Positions 1 through 5,429 of a stretch of 10,968 bases of DNA are shown here, one piece after another; position 1 is the first letter of the stretch; every line of letters begins with the position of its first letter. Both the position numbers and the translations under genes were made by a program. The notes beneath the pieces are model-generated. The model made no database searches. It had not been told where the DNA came from and worked only from the letters and a program-made list of their open reading frames with translations. This DNA is from Fusobacterium sp. (GTDB taxonomy: Bacteria > Fusobacteriota > Fusobacteriia > Fusobacteriales > Fusobacteriaceae), in NCBI GenBank assembly GCA_020024915.1, contig JAHHSZ010000061.1, forward strand, positions 1-10,968, written 5' to 3'.

Positions 1-288
1 AGGTTTTCCTGTATTTTTATCCCAAACTATTGTTGTTTCTCTTTGATTAGTTATTCCTATCCCTATAATATCATGTTGTGATATCCCTGTTCTTGCAATT
101 ACTTCTGCTAAAACTCCACTCTGACTTGACCATATTTCCATTGGGTCATGTTCTACCCAACCCTCTTTTGGATATATCTGAGTAAACTCTTTTTGTGCTA
201 CTCCAACTATTTTTTGTTCGCTATCAAATACTATTGCTCTTGAACTTGTTGTTCCTTGATCCAATGCTATTATATATTTTTTCTCCAT
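1..288 (-). CDS. glpK: Glycerol kinase, N-terminal 96 residues (partial, runs off the window)
   Basis: Glycerol kinase phosphorylates cytoplasmic glycerol to sn-glycerol 3-phosphate with ATP, trapping what GlpF lets in. The visible 96 residues carry the FGGY-kinase N-terminal phosphate-binding motif DQGTTSSR (residues 10-17), WVEHDP (44-49) and NQRETTIVWD (81-90). Arg83 and Glu84 fall at the numbers of the known glycerol-binding residues of E. coli GlpK. The start is fixed by GGAGG at 297-301, 8 nt upstream of the ATG. The gene begins 27 nt after the glpF stop, so it is the second gene of a glpF-glpK operon under the leader upstream of glpF. The remaining roughly 400 residues lie outside the window, so whether the gene is intact cannot be judged. 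Confidence 0.96.
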   Translation of the reverse strand, partial: MEKKYIIALDQGTTSSRAIVFDSEQKIVGVAQKEFTQIYPKEGWVEHDPMEIWSSQSGVLAEVIARTGISQHDIIGIGITNQRETTIVWDKNTGKP

Positions 289-315
289 AACTTATTCCTC
301 CATATCATTCTATAA

Positions 316-1056
316 TTATCCACAAGCTACACAACTGATTGAAAAGAAATTAAATAAAGCTATTCCTATTAATGCACCTATGATAGGTCCAACAATTGGT
401 ACCCAAGCATAACCCCAGTTAGAGTCTCCTTTTCCTTTTATTGGAAGTATAGCATGAGCTATTCTTGGTCCAAGGTCTCTTGCAGGGTTAATAGCAAATC
501 CTGTAGCTCCACCTGTTGCCATCCCTATAACGCTGACCAACATTCCTACTAAAAATGGTTTTATTCCTGGTGCTACCATATTTTTTCCATATCCTATTGC
601 TAGTATTCCAATTACTAATATAGCTGTTCCTACAGCCTCTGTTACCACATTCCAAAATTTGTTAGGTATTGCTGGTCCTGTTGAAAAAACCCCTAATTTT
701 GTTGCAGAATTAGGTTCTTCGTCCATAAGGTTTTTATATGTTAAGTAAGCCAATGTAGCTCCTGCTATACCACCTAAAACCTGTGCTATTATATAACCTG
801 GTACCAATGCCCAATCCAAAACTCCATCTACTGCTAAAGCTATTGTTAATGCTGGATTTAAGTGAGCTCCACTTACCCAACCTGTTAGGTAGGCTGCCAT
901 AGAAACTGCTATACCCCAACCAAAGCAGGTTACCATCCACCCTCCACCTTTTCCATAACTTTTATTTAGGCTTAATGTCATATTGATTCCATTCCCTAAA
1001 AGTAAAAGAAATGCTGTTCCTAAAAACTCTGCTAAATACATTGCACTTGCTGTCAT
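316..1056 (-). CDS. glpF: Glycerol uptake facilitator (aquaglyceroporin)
   Basis: Membrane channel of the MIP family that lets glycerol diffuse into the cell. The 246-residue protein has both pore half-helix motifs: NPA at 67-69 (in GAHLNPALT) and NPARD at 190-194. The Asp after the second NPA-Arg is typical of glycerol-conducting rather than water-only channels. About six hydrophobic helices plus the two half-helices are apparent. The reading frame is open upstream to a GTG at 1110, but I place the start at the ATG at 1054-1056. It has AGGAGG 8 nt upstream (1065-1070) and gives the usual N-terminus of the family, whereas the extension runs through the leader hairpin. glpK follows after 27 nt. 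Expression is probably governed by GlpP antitermination in the leader and possibly by a protein binding the palindrome at the promoter. Confidence 0.96.
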   Translation of the reverse strand: MTASAMYLAEFLGTAFLLLLGNGINMTLSLNKSYGKGGGWMVTCFGWGIAVSMAAYLTGWVSGAHLNPALTIALAVDGVLDWALVPGYIIAQVLGGIAGATLAYLTYKNLMDEEPNSATKLGVFSTGPAIPNKFWNVVTEAVGTAILVIGILAIGYGKNMVAPGIKPFLVGMLVSVIGMATGGATGFAINPARDLGPRIAHAILPIKGKGDSNWGYAWVPIVGPIIGALIGIALFNFFSISCVACG

Positions 1057-1064
1057 AAAAATGC

Positions 1065-1070
1065 CCTCCT
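1065..1070 (-). promoter_or_regulatory. glpF ribosome binding site (decides the start)
   Basis: AGGAGG lies 8 nt before the ATG at 1056, the same spacing as for glpK, groEL and the AGCS transporter in this window. It argues against the in-frame GTG at 1110 and TTG at 1101 as starts. Confidence 0.85.
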
Positions 1071-1088
1071 TTTTAGATTCAAAACTGC

Positions 1089-1137
1089 AAAAAAAGCTCA
1101 AAAAAATCACCCCCTATTAGCAACTCTTTTAAGCTTC
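1089..1137 (-). terminator. Leader hairpin with U-run upstream of glpF: probable GlpP-controlled (anti)terminator
   Basis: On the minus strand AAGCTTAAAA (1136-1127) pairs with TTTTGAGCTT (1103-1094), giving ten base pairs with one G-U, and a further G-U at the base. A run of U residues follows (1093-1089). The loop is 23 nt and contains a GGGGG tract. This is the shape of an intrinsic terminator in a 5' leader, starting about 30 nt after the predicted transcription start and ending 32 nt before the glpF ATG. GlpP proteins are known to act on such leaders of glycerol genes in Bacillus subtilis; since glpP is the adjacent gene, this hairpin is its likely target. The stem is AT-rich and only moderately stable, which fits a regulated rather than an absolute terminator. 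The exact RNA contact site is not visible. Confidence 0.72.
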
Positions 1138-1156
1138 TCCATTTCACACAGCTTTT

Positions 1157-1172
1157 ATTATGTTAACATAAT
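1157..1172. promoter_or_regulatory. 16-bp perfect palindrome over the glpFK -10/start region: candidate operator
   Basis: ATTATGTTAACATAAT reads identically on both strands. It overlaps the last two bases of the -10 element and covers the predicted transcription start, a classic position for a repressor operator. I do not recognise the site as that of a specific family; it does not match the E. coli GlpR consensus or a cre box well. The cognate regulator is not in the window. Confidence 0.5.
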
Positions 1173-1199
1173 TCTAGCACCTTTTCTCATCCATGTCAA
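1171..1199 (-). promoter_or_regulatory. Sigma-70 promoter of glpFK
   Basis: TTGACA (1199-1194), a 17-bp spacer and TAGAAT (1176-1171) form a near-consensus housekeeping promoter in the gap between glpP and glpF. The predicted start near 1164 gives a leader of about 110 nt that contains the terminator-like hairpin. The rest of the 191-nt gap, 1200-1247, shows nothing convincing, and no terminator is evident behind glpP, so read-through from glpP is possible. Confidence 0.85.
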
Positions 1200-1247
1200 T
1201 ACAAATAAAATCAATTCATTACTATTTGGTTTGTTTATGTACATTAG

Positions 1248-1811
1248 TTAAATATCCCATATATGACTATTTGTTGTTGATACCCCTACAGCACCTGCTG
1301 CTAATGCATTTATTACATCTTCTTTTTCATTTACAAGCCCTCCTGTTATCACTGGAATCCTTGTAGAATTATTGATTTTTTTTATTATTTTTGGCATAAG
1401 TCCTGGTAAAATTTCCACTGCACTAGGTTTATTTTCTTTGATATGATTTATTGTATTTTCCAATGAGAAAGAGTCCAAGATAAAAAATCTTTGAATAACC
1501 TTTATCCCTTTTTTATTTGCAAAAGCTACAATATTATGTTTTGTTGTTATAATTCCATCTGGTTTTACTTCTTGCATCAGATACTCCACTCCATTGTTAG
1601 AACTAGATATTCCATCTATCATGTCCATATGCACATAAACTATCTTATTTGCATCTTTTAATTTTGTAACAATACCTTTAATGTTTAAGATATTTGCCAT
1701 AATTACAAAAACTATCTCACTTCCACTTTCTATTGCCTCGTCTAAATAAGCTTCATTCTTTAATGCTGGTATCACTGGATTTCTCTCCAATATCTCCTTT
1801 ATATTTGCCAT
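1248..1811 (-). CDS. glpP: Glycerol uptake operon antiterminator GlpP
   Basis: Cytoplasmic RNA-level regulator. In Bacillus, GlpP bound to glycerol 3-phosphate prevents termination in, and stabilises, the leaders of glycerol genes. The 187 residues match the family in size and in conserved stretches: PVIPALKN near the N-terminus (12-19), VHMDMIDGISS (60-70), DGIITTKHN (85-93), QRFFILDS (107-114), EILPGLMPK (133-141), PVITGGLV (153-160) and ALAAGAVGVSTT (169-180). The later motifs resemble the phosphate-binding loops of TIM-barrel proteins. The start has AAGGAG a few bases upstream. The gene sits directly ahead of the glpFK promoter and leader, which strongly supports the call and suggests a glycerol 3-phosphate-responsive circuit. 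An extended -10 promoter lies just upstream, after the groEL terminator. Confidence 0.95.
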   Translation of the reverse strand: MANIKEILERNPVIPALKNEAYLDEAIESGSEIVFVIMANILNIKGIVTKLKDANKIVYVHMDMIDGISSSNNGVEYLMQEVKPDGIITTKHNIVAFANKKGIKVIQRFFILDSFSLENTINHIKENKPSAVEILPGLMPKIIKKINNSTRIPVITGGLVNEKEDVINALAAGAVGVSTTNSHIWDI

Positions 1812-1838
1812 ACCTATCTCCTTAAATATTTTTACTAT

Positions 1839-1847
1839 ATTATAACA
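1839..1847 (-). promoter_or_regulatory. Extended -10 promoter of glpP
   Basis: TGTTATAAT (1847-1839) is a TGn plus perfect TATAAT extended -10 element, between the groEL terminator and the glpP start, about 27 nt before the ATG. No good -35 is seen at 17 bp, as is common for extended -10 promoters. Confidence 0.6.
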
Positions 1848-1854
1848 TATTTAG

Positions 1855-1880
1855 AAAAAAAGGGAGAAAAAATTCTCCCT
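1855..1880 (-). terminator. Intrinsic terminator of groESL
   Basis: AGGGAGAA (1880-1873), a TTTT loop and TTCTCCCT (1868-1861) form a perfect 8-bp hairpin followed by six T (1860-1855). It lies just 5 nt after the groEL stop and isolates glpP from the chaperonin operon. Confidence 0.92.
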
Positions 1881-1885
1881 TACTT

Positions 1886-3502
1886 CTACATCATTCCTGG
1901 CATCATTCCTGGATTTATTTCTGGTTGTTTAGGCTCTTTTTTACTCACTACCAAAACCTCTGTTGTCAAGATTAAGGCTGATACTGATGCAGCATTTTGA
2001 ATAGCTGATCTAGTTACTTTTACTGGATCTAATATCCCCTCCTCTATCATATTCACATATTTTTCTGTAGAAGCATTAAATCCAAATCCTTCTGGCATAT
2101 CTTTTACTTTTTCTAATACAACTGCTCCATCTATTCCTGCATTTTCTGCTATCTGTCTCAAAGGAGCTGTCAATGCTTTTTTAACAATCTCCACTCCCAT
2201 TCCCTCTTCTCCAGATAATTTAAACTCATTCATATCCTTAGCAATCTCTACTAGTATAGTCCCACCACCAGGTACTATTCCCTCTTCTACTCCAGCTCTA
2301 GTTGCATTTAAAGCATCTTCAATTCTAAGTTTTTTATCTTTCATCTCCACTTCAGTTGCAGCACCAACTTTTATAACTGCCACTCCACCTGAAAGTTTTG
2401 CAAGTCTCTCTTGTAATTTTTCTTTATCATAATCTGAAGTTGATTCTATTATCTGATTTTTTATAGTATTAACTCTAGCCTTAATAATTTCCTCTTCTCC
2501 AACTCCATCAACTATTATTGTAACATCTTTAGTTACTTTCACTTTTTTAGCACTTCCTAACTGTGGTATAGTAGTCTGCTCTAATTTCAATCCTTTTTCT
2601 TCAGAGATTACCTCTCCACCTGTAAGTATAGCTATATCCTCTAACATCGCTTTTCTTCTATCTCCAAAAGCAGGTGCTTTAACAGCTACTACATTTAAAG
2701 TTCCTCTCAATTTATTTATAACTAAAGTAGTTAAAGCTTCTCCTTCTAACTCATCTGCTATAATTAGCACAGGTCTTGAAGTTTGGACTGTCTGTTCCAA
2801 TATTGGTAATATATCTTTCATATTTGATATTTTTTTATCAGTTATAAGGATAAATGGATTATCCAACTCTGCCACCATTCTCTCTGAATCTGTTACCATA
2901 TACGGAGATACATACCCCTTATCAAATTGCATTCCTTCAACTACTTCTAAAGTTGTTTCTAAAGATTTTGCCTCTTCAACAGTTATTACTCCTGTTTCAC
3001 CAACTTTTTCCATAGCTTGAGCAATCAATTTTCCTATCTCTTCATCTCCAGCTGAAATGGATGCTACCTGAGCTATCTCATCATTTGATTTTATCTTTTT
3101 AGCTCTAGCTTTCAAGTGAGTAATTACCTCTTTAGTTGCCTTCTCTATACCTTTTTTTATAAACATAGGATTAGCTCCAGCACTAACCATTTTTAATCCC
3201 TCTTTTACAATAGCTTGAGCTAATATAGTTGCAGTAGTTGTTCCATCTCCAGCCACATCATTGGCTTTAGTTGCTACCTCTTTTATCAGTTGAGCTCCCA
3301 TATTTTCAAAAGGGTCTTCCAATTCAATCTCTTTAGCTATTGAAACACCATCATTAGTGATTAAAGGAGCTCCATAACTTTTTTCTAAAACTACATTTCT
3401 ACCTCTAGGTCCCAATGTAACTTTTACAGCATCTGCTAAAGTATTTACTCCTGATTCAAGTTTTTTTCTAGCTTCCTCATTAAATTTTAAAATTTTTGCC
3501 AT
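1886..3502 (-). CDS. groEL: Chaperonin GroEL (60 kDa, Hsp60)
   Basis: Cytoplasmic ATP-dependent folding chamber; forms stacked heptameric rings capped by GroES. The 538 residues are normal length. Visible hallmarks are TLGPRGRN (29-36) in the nucleotide site, the catalytic-site segment GDGTTTAT (85-92, Asp86 equivalent to E. coli Asp87) and the family signature AGVEEGIVPGGG near residues 405-416. The C-terminus is a short methionine-rich tail, PGMMPGMM, instead of a long GGM repeat. I start at ATG 3500-3502, giving the standard MAKxLKF N-terminus, with GGAGG (3515-3511) 8 nt upstream. A TTG five codons earlier is in frame but overlaps that Shine-Dalgarno sequence. The gene begins 18 nt after groES, is co-transcribed with it under CIRCE/HrcA control, and ends at a strong terminator. 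Confidence 0.99.
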   Translation of the reverse strand: MAKILKFNEEARKKLESGVNTLADAVKVTLGPRGRNVVLEKSYGAPLITNDGVSIAKEIELEDPFENMGAQLIKEVATKANDVAGDGTTTATILAQAIVKEGLKMVSAGANPMFIKKGIEKATKEVITHLKARAKKIKSNDEIAQVASISAGDEEIGKLIAQAMEKVGETGVITVEEAKSLETTLEVVEGMQFDKGYVSPYMVTDSERMVAELDNPFILITDKKISNMKDILPILEQTVQTSRPVLIIADELEGEALTTLVINKLRGTLNVVAVKAPAFGDRRKAMLEDIAILTGGEVISEEKGLKLEQTTIPQLGSAKKVKVTKDVTIIVDGVGEEEIIKARVNTIKNQIIESTSDYDKEKLQERLAKLSGGVAVIKVGAATEVEMKDKKLRIEDALNATRAGVEEGIVPGGGTILVEIAKDMNEFKLSGEEGMGVEIVKKALTAPLRQIAENAGIDGAVVLEKVKDMPEGFGFNASTEKYVNMIEEGILDPVKVTRSAIQNAASVSALILTTEVLVVSKKEPKQPEINPGMMPGMM

Positions 3503-3520
3503 TTTCAATCCCTCCAATAA

Positions 3521-3790
3521 TTACTCTACTATTGCTAATACATCTTCTATATTTAATACTAAATAACTATCTTCACCATCTTTGATCTCAGTTCCTGAGA
3601 ATTTTGAGTAAATCACTTCATCTCCAACTAATATTTCAGAAACTTTCTCCCCTTTTCCTACAGCTATTACTTTACCAATATTTGATTTTTCTTTGTCATT
3701 TGATCCTGGAAGAATAATTCCACTCACTGTTTTTTCCTCTAATTTAACAAGCTTAACCAAAACTCTTTCACCAATAGGTTTTATCTTCAT
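3521..3790 (-). CDS. groES: Co-chaperonin GroES (10 kDa, Hsp10)
   Basis: Heptameric lid of the GroEL chamber. The 89 residues begin MKIKPIGERVLVK, the standard GroES N-terminus, followed by the mobile loop around 15-34, whose hydrophobic tripeptide IIL (25-27) contacts GroEL. Then come GKVIAVGKGE (39-48) and the GDEVIYSKFSGTEI strand region (56-69). Two ATG codons stand in tandem (3793 and 3790), with GGAGG at 3804-3800 giving spacings of 6 and 9 nt. I choose the second because it reproduces the family N-terminus, but the first is equally possible and adds one Met. The frame is open further upstream to 3817, but that start would lie inside the CIRCE element. First gene of the groES-groEL operon. 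Confidence 0.97.
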   Translation of the reverse strand: MKIKPIGERVLVKLVKLEEKTVSGIILPGSNDKEKSNIGKVIAVGKGEKVSEILVGDEVIYSKFSGTEIKDGEDSYLVLNIEDVLAIVE

Positions 3791-3810
3791 CATTCTATCC
3801 CTCCAACTTA

Positions 3811-3837
3811 TTAGCACTCTTTATTAACGAGTGCTAT
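3811..3837. promoter_or_regulatory. CIRCE operator (HrcA binding site) of groESL
   Basis: TTAGCACTC (3811-3819), a 9-bp spacer and GAGTGCTAT (3829-3837) match the CIRCE consensus TTAGCACTC-N9-GAGTGCTAA at 17 of 18 arm positions; only the last base differs. It lies just downstream of the predicted transcription start and upstream of the groES ribosome binding site. This is the standard arrangement for repression by HrcA, released during heat or folding stress. hrcA itself is not in the window. Confidence 0.96.
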
Positions 3838-3852
3838 TTTTCTCATAACTTA

Positions 3853-3881
3853 ATAATAAATCATTTACTCGTAACTGTCAA
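3853..3881 (-). promoter_or_regulatory. Sigma-70 promoter of groESL, overlapping the hydrolase 3' end
   Basis: TTGACA (3881-3876), a 17-bp spacer and TATTAT (3858-3853) form a near-consensus promoter. The -35 and part of the spacer lie inside the last codons and stop (3861-3863) of the upstream hydrolase gene. Predicted start is near 3846, immediately before CIRCE. Confidence 0.9.
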
Positions 3882-5075
3882 TAGTTTTTTTAAGTATTCA
3901 TATATTATTTTACTTCCAAGTATTATATCTTCAATATTAATATCTTCAGTAATATTATGGCTTATTCCTTCTTTGCAAGGTATGAATACCATTCCTGTAG
4001 GAGCAATATCCCAAAACTTCATAGCATCATGTCCTGCTCCACTATTCATTACCATATAATCTATATTTAATTCTCTAGTAATATTTTCCAAATCCAATAA
4101 CAACTCCTTATCCAGTATTACTGGTTTGCCCTTTGAAACTAACTCCAACTTATACTCTAGCTCTCTTCTATTACAAATATCTTCTATTACCTTCTCAATA
4201 GACTTATCAATTCTTTGAATACTCTCCCAATCCACTCCTCTAATATCTATTCCAAGTTTTACTCTTCCTGGTACTACATTAAACGCATTTGGAGAATTTT
4301 GCAAAAATCCAACTGTTGCTACACTCTTATTCTCTTTTTCCACTAGAGCTAATTTCTCTAGTTCACACACTATCTCTGCTCCTGCACAAAGTGCATCTTT
4401 TCTCATTCCCATAGGTGCTGCTCCTGAATGATCTTGCCTCCCCTCTATTGTCAACCAATATCTCGTAGCATTGGCTATAGCATCAACTATTCCAATTTTT
4501 AAATTATTATTCTCTAAAATTCGACCTTGCTCTATGTGAACTTCAAAATATTTTTTTATTCCTGATATTTTTTTACACTCTGGATTATATCCTCTAAATT
4601 TTAACATCTCATATAGAGAGATACCTTCTACATTTTTTACTGCTTTCAGTTTTTCAATATCTATCTTCTTAGTTATCAATCCACTTCCTACAGTTGCTAT
4701 TCCAAAAGCACTAGATTCCTCACATCTAAAGGCTGCTACCTTCAATGGAATATTTAAATTATTCTCTTTTATCCACTTTAAAACTAATAATCCAGCTACT
4801 ACTCCAACTACACCATCATATCTTCCACCATTTATAACAGAGTCTAAATGAGAGCCCATCAAATAATACTCAGACCAATTCTCCTTGTAGATATATGTAT
4901 TTCCTACCTCATCACTGGAATATTTCAGTCCCAACTCTCTTGCTATATTTCTAATAGCCCCATGCATAACATCTTCATTTTTAGTATAACCTAATCTAGT
5001 TACCCCTCCACTTTCATCTGCACCTATGGAATAAAAAGCTTTAAACCACTTTTCCAAACACTCTAAATTCTCCAT
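3861..5075 (-). CDS. M20-family Zn-dependent amidohydrolase (N-carbamoyl-L-amino-acid hydrolase / allantoate amidohydrolase type)
   Basis: Cytoplasmic binuclear metal hydrolase that cleaves an N-carbamoyl or ureido group, releasing ammonia and CO2. The 404 residues match the family length. Probable metal ligands and active-site residues are His76 (GSHLDSV), Asp87 (GGRYDGV), Glu119/Glu120 (FRCEESSAFG), His180 (EVHIEQG) and His373 (EGISHN). Family-specific features are EGRQDHSGAAPMGMRKDA (211-228), NVVPG (266-270), DIRG (277-280) and GAGHDAM (346-352). These separate it from peptidase-type M20 enzymes. The substrate cannot be decided from sequence: allantoate, N-carbamoyl amino acids and ureidoglycine-like compounds are all used by close relatives, and no other purine, allantoin or hydantoin gene is nearby. 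The start has GAGGTG shortly upstream. It begins 13 nt after a small unknown gene and is probably co-transcribed with it. The groESL promoter overlaps its 3' end. Confidence 0.88.
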   Translation of the reverse strand: MENLECLEKWFKAFYSIGADESGGVTRLGYTKNEDVMHGAIRNIARELGLKYSSDEVGNTYIYKENWSEYYLMGSHLDSVINGGRYDGVVGVVAGLLVLKWIKENNLNIPLKVAAFRCEESSAFGIATVGSGLITKKIDIEKLKAVKNVEGISLYEMLKFRGYNPECKKISGIKKYFEVHIEQGRILENNNLKIGIVDAIANATRYWLTIEGRQDHSGAAPMGMRKDALCAGAEIVCELEKLALVEKENKSVATVGFLQNSPNAFNVVPGRVKLGIDIRGVDWESIQRIDKSIEKVIEDICNRRELEYKLELVSKGKPVILDKELLLDLENITRELNIDYMVMNSGAGHDAMKFWDIAPTGMVFIPCKEGISHNITEDINIEDIILGSKIIYEYLKKLLTVTSK

Positions 5076-5088
5076 TCTTCACCTCACA

Positions 5089-5283
5089 TTATTCCAAATC
5101 CTTTTCTACAAGTAGATTCATTTCATGCCAATCATAAAATTCTTTCATCTTAAAAGGAATTGTTCCATTTTTATATGCAAGAGCGTCCATCTCATCTGGC
5201 TCAAATTTGTATACAATTTGATGCTCTTCATAATCATCTAATATCATATCATGAAACTCCTCATATTTTCCATTCTCTTTCAT
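5089..5283 (-). CDS. Small acidic protein of unknown function (possibly the 3' part of a frameshifted gene)
   Basis: I do not recognise this gene. It encodes up to 64 residues, strongly acidic and rich in Tyr/Phe/Trp/His, with no membrane segment or signal peptide. It ends 13 nt before the hydrolase and is likely in the same transcript. The ATG at 5283 has no proper Shine-Dalgarno sequence. A better start may be the ATG 12 codons further in (5247), which gives a 52-residue protein beginning MILDDYEEHQ and is preceded by GAGGAG at a spacing of 9 nt. The other frame carries a 22-codon reading frame from an ATG at 5329 that stops at 5261. Joining the two by one base in the AAAA run near 5265-5268 would give a smooth protein of about 84 residues. 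Gene presence is likely; its exact extent is uncertain. Confidence 0.6.
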   Translation of the reverse strand: MKENGKYEEFHDMILDDYEEHQIVYKFEPDEMDALAYKNGTIPFKMKEFYDWHEMNLLVEKDLE

Positions 5284-5329
5284 CTCTAAATAATATTTTT
5301 TCTAACTCTATTTTATTTAACTTTTCCAT
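5261..5329 (-). CDS. 22-codon reading frame overlapping the small gene: leader peptide or 5' half of a frameshifted gene
   Basis: ATG at 5329-5327 opens a short frame for MEKLNKIELEKILFRDEREW plus two residues, ending at TGA 5263-5261. It is the first ATG after the candidate promoter, and AGAGATG a few nt upstream is a weak ribosome binding site. It overlaps the start of the 64-codon frame in a different register, and its stop sits in the GAGGAG that precedes the internal ATG of that gene. Its composition (charged, helical) matches the downstream protein, so it may be the displaced N-terminus of one gene. A coupled leader peptide is the alternative. Confidence 0.35.
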   Translation of the reverse strand: MEKLNKIELEKILFRDEREWKI

Positions 5330-5342
5330 TTTTACATCTCTT

Positions 5343-5372
5343 AATTATATAATATACTCATATTATATAATT
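5343..5372. repeat. 13-bp perfect inverted repeat at the promoter of the small gene-hydrolase unit
   Basis: Arms 5343-5355 and 5360-5372 are perfectly complementary around a 4-bp spacer (ACTC). The arms contain only A and T. The repeat overlaps the TATAAT of the candidate promoter and extends downstream of it. It could be a repressor operator, but in such AT-rich DNA a chance origin is possible. It has no T-run and is not a terminator. Confidence 0.5.
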
Positions 5373-5390
5373 CTTTATTAAAATAGTTGA
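5362..5390 (-). promoter_or_regulatory. Candidate promoter for the small gene and hydrolase
   Basis: A perfect TATAAT (5367-5362) has a weak TCAACT (5390-5385) at 17 bp. A second TATAAT at 5349-5344 has no usable -35. The position, after the transporter terminator and before the first ATG at 5329, makes a promoter here likely, but the -35 matches only three of six bases. Confidence 0.4.
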
Positions 5391-5397
5391 TTTTATT

Positions 5398-5424
5398 AAA
5401 AAATACCCTTCTTCAAAAGGGCAT
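5398..5424 (-). terminator. Intrinsic terminator of the AGCS transporter gene
   Basis: ATGCCCTT (5424-5417), a 6-nt loop and AAGGGTAT (5410-5403) form an 8-bp hairpin with one G-U, followed by five T (5402-5398). It starts 5 nt after the stop codon. Confidence 0.9.
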
Positions 5425-5429
5425 TTTTT

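Noticed and set aside
734..940. Minus-strand 68-codon frame inside glpF
   Set aside because: Out-of-frame shadow of glpF; the glpF frame carries the intact NPA motifs.
1057..1110. N-terminal extension of GlpF by 18 residues from a GTG at 1110
   Set aside because: It would translate through the leader hairpin, has no spaced ribosome binding site, and the ATG at 1056 has an ideal one.
3794..3817. Upstream extension of GroES to 3817
   Set aside because: The extra codons lie in the CIRCE element and ribosome binding site, and the family N-terminus begins at MKIKP.
5160..5381. 73-codon plus-strand frame opposite the small gene
   Set aside because: Antisense, low complexity at its end, runs through the inverted repeat, and lacks a Shine-Dalgarno sequence.
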